Below, one piece after another: positions 1 to 10,300 of a stretch of DNA of 64,000 nt; positions within the stretch are counted from its first letter, which is position 1; every line of letters begins with the position of its first letter. The stretch covers positions 86,686,468-86,750,467 of the forward strand of contig CM053033.1 in assembly GCA_028564925.1 (NCBI GenBank). The letters are read 5' to 3'. The notes under the pieces are model-generated. The model worked only from the letters and a program-made list of their open reading frames with translations. It did no database searches and had not been told where the DNA came from. Position numbers and translations under genes: made by a program. The DNA comes from Lithobates sylvaticus (Eukaryota; Chordata; Amphibia; Anura; Ranidae).

Positions 1-225
1 TCCTCCTCCCTCGGCTCGTTCAGAGCTGCTGGGAGTGCCGCGGCCAATATCCTCCTGGGTGTATTACCCCCCTTTTTTGCCGCCCCTCTCCTGGGTGTTG
101 AACTTCTGCCCCTCGGCTCGTGCAGAGCTGCTGGGGGGGTCAGCATAGTGGATGGGCCTGCTGGTTCTTCCATGTGAATATCCCTGGATGCTGCTGCTGC
201 TGCTGACTGTGTCCTTCTGTCTCGT

Positions 226-765
226 CTACCCCCCTCTGCTCGTCCAGAGCTGCAGGGGGATCTGCAGCCTGCTCCTCTCTTCTGCTACCTGGGGATGCGG
301 CACCCTGTAGGCCCGTGGCCCCCCCCCCCCCGCCTGAGCCCCGCGGCGCGTGGTCCGCCTAGGCCCTCCTGTCGGTTCCTTCTGCGCCCTTTTTGCCGGG
401 GGGGTCGAGTACTCCCCCCTCGGGCTCCTAGTGACCCTGGATGGCCCAGCATTCGCCCCCGGAGAGTACCTTGCCGGCGGCCTGGAAATGCTGCCGCTCG
501 CCTGGCTCCTGTTGACCGCCGATCGCCATCCGTCGATCGATCGCCGCTCCACCGCCGCCCGCGTGGTCTCCCCTCGCCTTCCTTGTTCAGCCAGCACGGC
601 TGTGACTTGTTCCTGAAGCCAATCTGGTCCCCGGGATGCCGCCGCTGCTCTCAATTGGACCACGAGGTCCCGGACGTCCGCCATCTTGGATTTGGAAAAC
701 GAAGAGCAGAGTAAAAAACCTGCCTCCTCGTGTGTTACTGCCCGCCGAATGTCCATCCTAGCCAC
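226..765 (-). mobile_element. Retroelement-like first ORF, family unresolved
   Basis: A 179-codon open frame on the minus strand. A second, better-placed start lies near 684 in a CCAAGATGGCGG context and gives a protein beginning MADVRDLVVQLRAAAA. The rest is basic and rich in Arg, Pro, Ser and Gly, with no domain I recognise. The short acidic/hydrophobic head followed by a long basic, Pro-rich tail recalls first ORFs of frog tyrosine-recombinase (DIRS/Ngaro-like) elements, but this is an impression and not a motif match. Around it the sequence repeats a phrase of the type CTCGGCTCGT..AGAGCTGCTGGG three times (about 10-35, 113-137 and 235-260). It may equally be the 5' part of another element or a chance GC-rich frame. 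Confidence 0.3.
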
Positions 766-770
766 GCCCC

Positions 771-812
771 CTTTTTATATGGCCGCTCCCCCCGTCTCCT
801 GATTGGCTCGCT
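771..812 (-). promoter_or_regulatory. CCAAT plus TATA promoter-like pair
   Basis: On the minus strand a CCAAT box (complement of 802-806) lies about 25 bases upstream of a TATAAAAA box (complement of 772-779). The box stands just before the open frame that starts at 765/684. The spacing suits an RNA polymerase II promoter of a transposable element. A GGGGGCGTGG box lies directly downstream. Confidence 0.4.
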
Positions 813-929
813 GCGCTAAGCCACACCCCTTACAATTGTAAATGTGTGTCCTAGACACACTGTCATGGCCAGGCCTGTCCTGTCTTTGCTGTGCTGCATC
901 CCGGTCCGGCCCTCTCTTTACAAAAACAA

Positions 930-1290
930 GTAACACACCACAAAAATACTGCTGAACACTCTACAATAACACTATGGGGGTTATCTACTAAAGGCAAATC
1001 CACTTTGCACTACAAGTGCACTGGGAAGTGAAGTGCAGTCGCTGTAGATCCGAGGGGGGCATGCAAAGAATATAAAAAACAGCATTTTAGCTTGTACACG
1101 ATTAGATGATAAAATCAGCTGAGCTTCCCCCCATTTCAGATCTACTCCTCAGATTTAAAGTGACTGCCCTTCCAAGTGCACTTCCAGTGCACTTGTAGTG
1201 CAAAGTGAATTAGCCTTTAGTAAATAACCCCCTATGTAATGATTACATAGTGTTATTGTATGTTAACCAGCATTTTTGTGGTGTTACTAT
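930..1290. mobile_element. Palindromic MITE interrupted by a second MITE
   Basis: The left arm (about 930-975) and right arm (about 1,246-1,290) are imperfect reverse complements. Both carry ACACCACAAAAAT and CAATAACACTATG. The two arms are separated by the independent element at 976-1,232, so this is one MITE nested in another. No coding capacity is visible. The family is not named here. Confidence 0.6.
976..1232. mobile_element. MITE with GGGGGTTAT termini, copy 1
   Basis: The termini are inverted repeats: GGGGGTTATCTACTAAAGGC at the left and GCCTTTAGTAAATAACCCCC at the right. The inner ends carry CACTTTGCACTACAAGTGCA and its complement. TAT flanks both sides, which could be a 3-bp target duplication. 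A second copy lies at 19,274-19,553. The superfamily is not settled: the GGG start and 3-bp duplication would suit PIF/Harbinger, but the second copy does not show a clean duplication. Confidence 0.75.
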
Positions 1291-1297
1291 ATAAACA

Positions 1298-1488
1298 ACA
1301 CTTTAGGGCATGAGGCATAATGCCATATAAATTCTGCCTAACACTTTGCAAAAGATGCATTCTGAATCTGAAGGCATTATGTGGTTTAAAGTAGTAAGGT
1401 TACCACATAATGCCTTCAGAATGCATCTTTTGCAAAGTGTTAGGCAGAATTTATATGGCATTTTCATGCCTGATGCCCTAAAGTGTTA
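1298..1488. repeat. Long near-perfect hairpin, 88-bp arms
   Basis: The arms 1,298-1,385 and 1,402-1,488 are reverse complements over almost their whole length, with a loop of about 16 bases. Both contain CTGCCTAACACTTTGCAAAAG or its complement apart from small differences. The right flank (CATGCCTGATGC...AAAGTGTT...GGCAC) recurs at about 2,169-2,215, so the hairpin belongs to a larger element that was split by the TTAA insertion at 1,613-2,141. If transcribed, it would form a long stem of the kind that feeds small-RNA processing; this is inference. Confidence 0.75.
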
Positions 1489-1612
1489 CATTTTATTTTT
1501 TGGCACTTTATTTTTGTATATGTCTTTCATGTGTTTTGCACACACAGTGTTGAGCAGCAGTGCTTTTGTTGCATTTATATGGCATTTTTGAATGCTTCTG
1601 GCTCTGAATTAA

Positions 1613-2141
1613 AGCGGTTCTACACTGTCTTAGATGTTTTTTTTTTTTTTTGGGTCTAATGTGCAGTAATGCGCTTTGCATATTCATCACTCACTTGTTT
1701 TACATCTTGATGTTAATGCTGCCGTTTTTCTTCCGCAATATGTAGTTTTAAAACAAGTTCATGCCGGCTTCCATCTTCCGTGTGGGCACCTGAAACCACA
1801 CAGGCCCCTTTCTTCCGGGTTGCTGGCCCACAATGCCGACATCTCGCGAGATTTCGGAAGATGTGACCGAAATCTCGCGAGATTTCGGAAGATGTGACCG
1901 AAATCTCGCGAGATTTCGGAAGATGTCCGCACTGTCTCCTGGGATCAATGACACCAGATCCCAGGAGACAGTGCGGCATGACGACGATCGACGCAGAGAC
2001 CCCGCCCACCGCCGCAGAGACAGAGGACAGGAAGTCAGCGATTACAAGGTAAGTGAAAAAAAAAAACACATTTCATTTAGTACTCTTTGCCTGATTTGGA
2101 AGGCAAAGAGATTTACTAAATTAAATGTGTGCAGAACCGCT
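1613..2141. mobile_element. TTAA-flanked non-autonomous DNA transposon
   Basis: TTAA occurs at both ends (1,609-1,612 and 2,142-2,145), next to inverted termini AGCGGTTCTACAC at the left and GTGTGCAGAACCGCT at the right. TTAA target duplications are typical of piggyBac and Kolobok elements. No transposase is present. The inside holds three 31-bp repeats with CGCG palindromes and a perfect 20-bp hairpin (1,927-1,946 against 1,957-1,976). Confidence 0.7.
1842..1913. promoter_or_regulatory. Three TCTCGCGAGA boxes, 31-bp period
   Basis: The palindrome TCTCGCGAGA occurs exactly at 1,842-1,851, 1,873-1,882 and 1,904-1,913, within direct repeats that also carry TTTCGGAAGATGT. In mammals this motif is the CGCG element bound by BANP and found in CpG-island promoters. 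Whether frog BANP binds these copies is unknown. Confidence 0.6.
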
Positions 2142-2374
2142 TTAATGGCAATGCCATTATGACATTATTCATGCCTGATGCTAAAGTGTTGTTTACATTT
2201 TATTTTTGGCACTTTTGTAATTATTATACTGTAAAAACTTTAACCACATTGAAGTATTTTTTGGAAAAAATTTAATAAAAGTTGAAATATTATATTAGAA
2301 GTTGTACTTATCATTTTTTTGTAAAGTTATCCAAAGGATTAATTAGCTAATCACAAAGAGAACACACTAGATTA

Positions 2375-2480
2375 AGTAAAAAAATAAAAATAAATAATCG
2401 CTATAGTCGTTGACTAATCATAAAAATAATCGATAGATTAGTCGACAGACAAAACAATCGTTACTTGCAGCTCTAATATA
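2375..2480 (-). mobile_element. hAT-like fragment with ATCGATTAGTC palindromes
   Basis: On the minus strand the segment reads AGAGCTGCAAGTAACGATT and goes on with several variants of ATCGATTA and GACTAATC. This pattern resembles the ends of a hAT family common in fish and amphibians. Only one end is visible. 2,146-2,374 is AT-rich continuation of the hairpin element, with no gene seen. Confidence 0.4.
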
Positions 2481-2859
2481 TACACATACAGTATCTAGCA
2501 AAAGTGAGTACACCCCTCACATTTTTGTAAATATTTTATTATATCTTTTCATGTGACAACACTGAAGAAATTACACTTTGCTACAATCTAATGTAGTGAG
2601 TGTACAGCTAGTTTAATATTGTATTTGTAATTTGATGTCTCCTCAAAAAAACTCAGCACACCGCCATTAATGTCTAAACCGCTGGCAACAAAAGTGAGTA
2701 CACCCCTAAATGAAAATGTCCAAATTGTGTCAATATTTTGTGTGGCCACCATTATTTTCCAGCACTGCCTTAACCCTCTTGGGCATGGAGTTCACCAAAG
2801 CTTCACAGGTTACAACTGGAGTCCTCTTCCACTCCTCCATGATGACATTCACGGAGCTG

Positions 2860-3645
2860 GTGGATGTTAGAGACCTTGCGCTCCTCCACCTTCCGTTTGA
2901 GGATACCCCACAGATGCTCAATAGGGTTTAGGTCTGGAGACATGCTTGGCCAGTCCATCAGCTTTACCCTCAGCGTCTTAAGTCATCTTCGAGGTGTGTT
3001 TGGGGTCATTATCATGTTGGAATACTGCCTTGCGGCCCAGTCTCCTAAGGGAGGGGATCATGCTCTGCTTCAGTATGTCACAGTACATGTTGGCATTCAT
3101 GGTTTCCTCAATGAACTGTAGCTCCCCAGTGTCGGCAGCACTCATGCAGCCCCAGACCATGACACTCCCACCACCATGCTTGACTGTAGGCAAGACACAC
3201 TTGTCTTTGTACTCCTCACCTGGTTGCCACCACACACGCTTGAAACCACCTGAACCAAATAAGTTCATCTTGGTCTCATCAGACCACAGGACATGGTTCC
3301 AGTAATCCATGTCCTTAGTCTGTTTGTCTTCAGCAAACTATTTGCAGGCTTTCTTGTGCATCTTCCTTAGAAGAGGCTTCCTTCTGGGATGACAGCCATG
3401 CAGACCAATTTAATGCAGTGTGCGGCGTATGGTCTGAGCACTTACAGGCTGACCCCCCACCCCTTCAACCTCTGCAGCAATGCTGGCGGCACTCATACGT
3501 CTATTTCCCAAAGACAACCTGCAGATAGAATGCTGAACACGTGCACTCTTCTTTGGTCGACTGTTAAACCGCTGTATGGTCTTGGTCACCATGCTGCAGC
3601 TCAGTTTCAGGGTCTTGGCAATCTTCTTATAGCGTAGGCCATCTT
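2860..3645 (-). pseudogene. Tc1 transposase, copy A, broken
   Basis: Fragments in more than one minus-strand frame match a Tc1-type DDE transposase, the enzyme that cuts and pastes the element at TA sites. The clearest piece (2,978-3,310) holds the catalytic context [16 protein letters not shown] (first Asp), then VKHGGGSVMVWGCMS and FQHDNDPKHTSK (second Asp). The N-terminal helix-turn-helix part is recognisable at about 3,410-3,592 (TIQRFNSR). The third acidic residue and the start lie in damaged or missing sequence. The pieces before and after the 3,310 region are out of frame, so no active enzyme is expected. Confidence 0.75.
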
Positions 3646-4140
3646 AACGTAGAAATATAAAAAAATGTAGCGCTAAAATAAACCCACTTTGTAAAGGTGA
3701 GTGACATATAAACCAAAAAACCTAGGACGTGTATAAAAGTAAACACGATATAAAGTGAATATCAACAATAATGTGACACATGTGGTATGTGCCAGTAAAA
3801 ACGCAATAAAGAATAAATTAATGTAATGTAAAGTCCGAATGCCAGCGGATCCTTAACGTTGACTCAAGAACGGGAGGAGACTGGATAAGGATGATTTAAA
3901 CAGCTTGCCAGATGATATAGAAGGATTAGGTACTCTTACCGCAAAAGTTGGATACAGCTGCCGTACGGCATTTGTATCAAGTAGGCTTGTGCGCTAAACC
4001 TTTTACGCAAAAAGGGTACCGGATCGAGCAGGTGGGAACCAGGAGGCAGACACCACGACAGGTAGGAACCAAACGGCAGACACCACGACCGATAAACCTC
4101 ATATGGCCAAGTTGTAAAATCCCAAGGCAGTCCACTTAAT
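3646..4140. other. AT-rich unassigned segment at the insertion junction
   Basis: This follows directly on the broken end of Tc1 copy A. It starts with ATGTAGCGCTAAAATAAAC and is AT-rich to about 3,830, then mixed. A 30-bp phrase containing GGCAGACACCACGAC is repeated at 4,044-4,061 and 4,071-4,089. It resembles the start of the foldback insertion at 16,452 (AGTAGCGCTAGTG), so it may be a related inserted repeat. No matching long terminal repeat was found here. Confidence 0.35.
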
Positions 4141-5469
4141 GCGATCCCAAAAACCAGGGACAAAAGAGAAAATGGAAACGAATTCTGTTGAAAGCTTTAT
4201 TGCTGGCTGGCTCTGCAATCTCTGTATTTATGCATCTGTTGCCCCTCGATCTGTTGCTCTCCTAGGCAGAAGTTGTCTCAGGTTTCCAGACAAAGACTGC
4301 TCTTTGTCTGGAGTTTTAGTTCTGTTTGGTACGGAACAGATGACTGACGATCAATATATTGTGTAAACCCTGTGTATGATTGTATAACTGCTTTGCTTTA
4401 AAAGTATCACGCTGGATGAATTGCACTGTGTGTGTGGACTGCTATTTTGTTTCTAGAACCAAAGGGTACACTTGGTGAGTAGTGTCCCCGTGAGGTTATA
4501 AAGCTACAATTTGGGTAAAGCTATTTTGGTAAAGGTAAACCAAAAAAAAAAAAGAAATCAAAGTTTTAAGAGTTAATGCACATTGCAAAGTTAATTTCAT
4601 AAAAGTTTTGAGTCTGTCTGAAGCAAAACAGCAGATCCATGAGCAAGATGAGCATGTGCGTTTATTGTGTGTCTGAAATACTCTTGAACTTGTTCCAAAT
4701 TTATTCTGTTAAAGACTTGAAGTGATTGTAGCCGTATTAGTATAAAAAAAGGATCACAGACAGTGCTACATTTTTTTTGTTGAAGGAATATAGGTTAGAG
4801 TGTTGTCTGCACCGCTGGGTGGCAGTCAAACACTGGGTTGTTCTGTTTTCATAGGAAAATGGGAACGGGATGTTCTGTTGCCGGAGTATGTACGGAGCAG
4901 TACCTAGTTAACTCTTGGATCGTATGGACAAAGGGTCTAGGCAGCTGTAGTCTCTTTCCCCGGCATGGCGCAAATGACCCCTTTCATATGGACATGATAA
5001 AAAGCCTCTGTCTAAATGACAGAGACGCATGGCCATATTGTGGTCCGGATCCCCAATGGGACAAGGACTATATGCGAAAGGAAGGGGAAAACTGATTGAC
5101 ATACGCTCCCTATTGGTATGACAGAATAAATAAGAATACTAAACCTCCCAAAATACAGGATAAAGATCCAGCTTCGGAGAAGAAACATGAGTTAGAGAGA
5201 TCTCTAAACCATGGACGCTTCGCTGTCACCCTGCCCCCAACCTATAATGTTACTACAAACCCCACTGCCCCAAAAGGTTTATACCCAAGTCTGAGACCCG
5301 AGGACTTACATTTGTTAGCAGGTTACCATGTTGCACAAACCAACAACCCCAACCCTAATCCTCCCCAAGGACCACAGGCACCACCTCCACAATAGCCACA
5401 GCAACAGGCAGACAGAGCAGCCGTAGTTTCATCCACAGTAAGAGATGCAGAGGAAGGGGGGGCGTGTCC

Positions 5470-5478
5470 AAGATGGCG
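5470..5478 (+). promoter_or_regulatory. YY1-like site at the L1 5' end
   Basis: AAGATGGCG begins 13 bases after the first base of the element. Human L1 carries a YY1 site (CAAGATGGCCG) at nearly the same distance, where it helps set the transcription start. The second L1-type element here (5' end at 26,562) shares the GGGGGGCGTG start but lacks this motif. Confidence 0.55.
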
Positions 5479-5599
5479 CGGGGAGCAGACGCTTGTTAGC
5501 TGAGCTCCCGCTCTGAATCCTAATCCTAATTGATCCTGCTGTGGATTTTACTCGGAAAAGCCTCAAACACACTTAAATCTCCCCTGAAACACTGTGGGG

Positions 5600-6478
5600 A
5601 TGAGAAGAAGCACCAAGGGGTCGCAGAAGAGACGCCCTACCGAGACGTACCGCACGCCGCCAAAACCTGGGCCTACTCCATTGCCGTCCCGCCACATGGA
5701 GACTCAAACCCCCACCCCCTCCACATCGGAGGGCACGATCCAGGAGGGATCGCCGGCTTTTGAGGCCCTAATGCAGGCCATTGCGGGCTGCCAGTCCGCG
5801 CTAACGGTCAAGATTGACCATGTTCAGGCTGAGACGGCCCTAATCCGGAGGGACCTGGATAAATTCCGAGAGCGGGTCTCGGAGGCCGAGAGACGGATCT
5901 CGGGGGTGGATGACGTGCAGCGCGATCATCACGCCGACCTACAGACCCTGAAGTCCAGGGTGAAGGCCCTGGAAGGGAGAGCCGAGGACGCCGAGAACCG
6001 GAACCGCCGGAACAACCTGCGGGTCCTCGGCCTCCCGGAGGGGGTAGAGGGATCAGACCCGATTGCCTTTATGGAGCAGCTCCTCCCCACCCTGCTCCCA
6101 CAGGCCCGCTTCACAGCGCATTTCTCCATCGAGAGGGCACACCGCATACCGGCGCTCAAGGGCCCGCCAGGAACACCACCGCGCACCCTCATCTTCAAGC
6201 TCCTGCACTACAGGGACAGGGACACGATTCTTCGCTCGGCCCGAATCCAAGGTGAGCTGAAACACGAGAATTCCAAGCTCCTGATCTTCCCCGACTATTC
6301 CATCGAGACGCAGAGGCAGCGGAAGTCGTTTGACCCGGTCCGCAGTATCCTAAGAAGCAAGGCCATCAAGTACAGCATGCTTTTCCCTGCGAAGCTGAGG
6401 GTCCAGGATGGCGAACGGGTCCAGTTCTTCACATCACCCAGGGAGGCCATGGCGTGGGCTGAATCAATCCGCAGATAG
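5600..6478 (+). CDS. L1 ORF1 protein (RNA-binding chaperone)
   Basis: This encodes 292 residues if the ATG at 5,600 is used; a GTG lies two codons upstream. ORF1 proteins of L1 bind the element's RNA as trimers and form the ribonucleoprotein that retrotransposes. The N-terminal 50 residues are basic and Ser/Thr/Pro-rich. Residues of about 60-135 form heptad-rich helix (LIRRDLDKFRERVSEAERR, then LQTLKSRVKALEGRAEDAE), a likely coiled coil. An RNA-recognition-motif start, NRRNNLRVLGLPEG, follows at about 135-150. The C-terminal domain holds RAHRIPA and IFPDYS (about 180-240), as in other L1 ORF1p. Length is in the family range (human is 338 residues). Stop at 6,476-6,478. No break is seen. Confidence 0.9.
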   Translation: MRRSTKGSQKRRPTETYRTPPKPGPTPLPSRHMETQTPTPSTSEGTIQEGSPAFEALMQAIAGCQSALTVKIDHVQAETALIRRDLDKFRERVSEAERRISGVDDVQRDHHADLQTLKSRVKALEGRAEDAENRNRRNNLRVLGLPEGVEGSDPIAFMEQLLPTLLPQARFTAHFSIERAHRIPALKGPPGTPPRTLIFKLLHYRDRDTILRSARIQGELKHENSKLLIFPDYSIETQRQRKSFDPVRSILRSKAIKYSMLFPAKLRVQDGERVQFFTSPREAMAWAESIRR

Positions 6479-7308
6479 GCTTCTCTCCCCAACACTGCCA
6501 ACAGTGAGTATGCTCTGGGGGTCCACACCTGTGTCCTGAACCATGCACTTTACTTAACCCGCGGTTCACCACCCCCCCCCCCCCCCCCGGATGGGACCTA
6601 TACCCTCCAAACGCCGCATAACAATCTCATTACCCCTGAGACACAGATGACTTTATACTGGAGGAGGTTGATTAACCCCCCCACCACCTCTCCTTACTGG
6701 TGAATATCCTGATGTCCACAGACTGGGGGGCTGCGGTGGGGGACCCGTGTCACCGGCTGGGACAATCTACCTCCCCTCCTATATGGGTCCGCATGGGGGA
6801 CGCACTTTCTCCCCACCTGGGGGGCCTATGTTCCTACTCCCACCTGCACGGAGGATTGCTCTTCCCCCCCCCCCCCCTGCGTAGGGGCTATGGAAGCCCC
6901 CCCCTCCTCATCCCCCCCCAGAGCTAAAGACTGAGCCCCCGGACCTCCGGGTGATCCACAAGATTATCCCTCTATGGGATTCCTAACAATTGGTACTTTG
7001 ACTGTTGTATTGAAGAGAGGCCTGCAGCCTCTTGCGCACTGCCTCCATGTTCAGCATTGAAGCTGACTTTAGTTACGGGTTGCAAACCCTTCCCCGGGGA
7101 CGGGGGGAGGGTGGGGTGGGGGGGAGTTTGGGAAAGTTGAGCCACGTTTTGGGCTCACAGTTACTGCTTTTATATTGCATGACAGATGATATGTTGCTGC
7201 TTACACTTCTGCTGCTATGGATGCCTGGTCTTCTCCCCAGATTGGTGATGGCTTTGGGGAGAACACTGATCCACATGTTGTATGACAATCCTCCGTATGA
7301 TGTGATGT

Positions 7309-10300
7309 ATGTTTCTAATGGCCTCGCTTGATGTCCTCTCCTGGAACACACGGGGTATGAACTCCCCGATAAAAAGGTCCTTAGTCTTTCAGTATGTTAA
7401 GAAATATAATCCACATATATGTGTGTTCCAGGAGACGCATCTGGTGGGCAGCAGGACACTGAGCCTCAAGAGGCCGTGGGTGGGACACCACTACCACTCC
7501 ACATATTCTAACTTCGCTAGAGGGGTCAGTCTACTGGTGGCTAAATCCCTCCCGTTTAAATTGCTGAATCTTGAACTGGACCCTGATGGCAGGTTTGTAC
7601 TAATACATGCCCTGATATACAGTGTCCCCTGGGTTTTGCTGGGTCTCTACCTTCCCCCTCCTGCTTCCACTAAACTTTTAAATCTCCTCACGGCCAAACT
7701 TGCACAATACCCGCAGGACAATGTGATTCTTATGGGTGACTTTAATCTTGTCCCGGACTCTGGGCTGGACAGATGTGCCACGACAGGGACGACCCGCCAG
7801 GGTCTGGCAGCCTGGGCTGCCACGTACGGCCTAACGGATGTATGGAGGTGGAGACACCCTACATCTAAGATGTTTACCTGTCACTCAGCCACACACAAAT
7901 CGTTCTCGAGGATAGACCTTGCCTACGTGGCGGCCCCTGTCCTTCCCAGAGTCAGGAACATTGATATCCTCCCCCGAGGGATATCGGATCACGCCCCTCT
8001 CCTGCTGTCCCTAGATCTGGCCGTGTCGCCCTCGGACAGACTCTGGAGACTCTCCAGATTCTGGATATCCGACAAAGACGTCGAATCCAGATTCCGGACC
8101 ACGCTGACGCGATACTGGATAGAGAATTCTGACACCCTAGGGGAAAACTCCACTTGGGACGCCTTTAAGGCCTCCTCGAGAGGACAATACCAGTCCATTA
8201 TCGCAGCAGTCAGGAGGGAGCGTAGAGCGGACCTGGAGAGGGTGGAGGCCCAGGCCGGTACTCAAGAGGCTCGCTATGTTAGCTCCCGAGACCCAGAACA
8301 CTATGCCCAACTTCAGGCCCTAACTAGACAGGCACTCCTCATACGCACGTCCCTTACGCAGAAAAAACTTTTGCATCAATCCCAGCGCATTTTCGAGCAG
8401 GGGGACAAGACCGGGCGCCTTCTGGCATGGCTCTCCAGAGAGCAATCTGGAATCGCGACAATAGCACAGATACGGAATCAGGAGGGGACCCTCCTCTCTG
8501 ACCCCCAGGACATCAACAAATGCTTTGCCACCTACTACCAACAGCTCTACACCTCCAGGGTGACCTATGACCAGGCAGACCTAGATAAATACCTTGACGA
8601 TATAGACATACCAGTCCTTACCACTACCACCGCCACCAAACTTGACGCCCCCATCGCAATAGAGGAAATTCAGGCAGCCCTCAAGGCAATGCAGACGAAC
8701 AAAACGCCGGGCCCGGATGGGTTCCCGGTAGAATTTTATAAGACCTACATAGAAGACCTAGCCCCTAAGCTATTGACGACCCTGACACAGGCCTCCCACT
8801 CGGGAGTCCTCCCAGACTCCATGAGTGATGCGGTAATAGTTGTGATCCCCAAACCAGGTAAGGATCCCCTGTTATGCCCCTCATACCGCCCAATTTCCCT
8901 CCTCAACGTAGATGCCAAGGTGTTTGCGAAAATCCTAGCTAACCGTCTCAATACGGTCATTACGGCCCTTGTACACCAAGACCAGACAGGGTTTATGCCG
9001 GGCCGAGGCACGGACATCAATATACGCCGACTCCATACACACATAGCCTCCGCGGACCCTGACACCCCGGCGGTGGTGGCCTCACTCGACGCCGAGAAGG
9101 CTTTCGACTCGGTCGAGTGGGGCTACCTCTGGTCAGTCCTCACTAGGTTCGGTTTCGGCCCGCGCTTTCTTAAATGGATCCAGATGCTTTACGCCCACCC
9201 CAGAGCTCGTATACGAACCAATGGCTCACTCTCGGATTCCTTCTCTCTCGAACGTGGGACGCGCCAGGGGTGCCCGTTATCTCCGGCCCTCTTTGCACTG
9301 GCCATTGAGCCCCTGGCTGTCCATATTCGCAGAGACCCCCAGATAAAAGGCATAAAAGTAGGCCCCCTGGAAGAAAAACTCTCCCTCTATGCGGATGACT
9401 CCCTCCTATACCTGGCAGATAGCTCCTCCTCCCTTAACTCGGCCCTCGCACAATTCGAGAACTTTGCCCAATACTCTGGCATTCGTATAAACTGGGATAA
9501 ATCTGTTCTATTCCCACTAAGCAAGTCCCCCCCGCGGGCCCCCTCACACACACCACTGCGCTGGGTGGAGACCTTCACGTACCTGGGAATTAAAATTGGG
9601 TCCACGATGAAAGGATATCTGCCTAGAAATCTACACCCACTACTGGAACAACTTACCAAAAGCTGTGCTAACTGGCGTAACCTTCCTCTTTCCCCAGTGG
9701 GCAGGGGCAATCTGATTAAAATGGTGTACCTACCCAAGTTTTTGTACTTTTTTAGGCAGACTCCTACCCCCATTCCCCGCTCCTTCTTCCAAAAACTAGA
9801 TAGTTTGGTGACCGCCTTTATTTGGGCGGGACGCCCTCCCCGGGTCGCCCGTCGCACACTCTACCTCCCACTTTCCGCTGGCGGCCTAGCCCTCCCAAAC
9901 TTCCTGGCGTACTACTGGGCGGCGGTTCTAGTTACGGTCCGGTGGTGGTTCGCCCAGCCCAAGCAGAACCCTGCGGTCACGTTGGAGGGGGCACTCCTCG
10001 GGTCCTATGCTGCCCTGTCTAACCTTGTTTTTCGGGGGCCCAGAGCTCACCCCCAGGTGACTGAGCCTATGAAAACCACTATAAGGGTGTGGCAGACCTC
10101 TAGAGCCCCGGGACTCAAACCTAATACGTGGTCACCTCACACTCCACTGTGGGGTAATCCACTCCTTCCTCACCTGAACTCGATCCCTGACCCAGCAGCC
10201 TGGGCTCACTACGGGATAGTGAAACTTAAACACATTATATCGCGTGGCAGGCTAGACACATTCCTTAACCTGAAAAGGACCTACCGATTGCCCCAGACCT

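Noticed and set aside
4140-4520. 5' LTR of the retrovirus fossil
   Set aside because: It has LTR-like composition but does not match 18,490-19,038, and no primer-binding site could be recognised after it.
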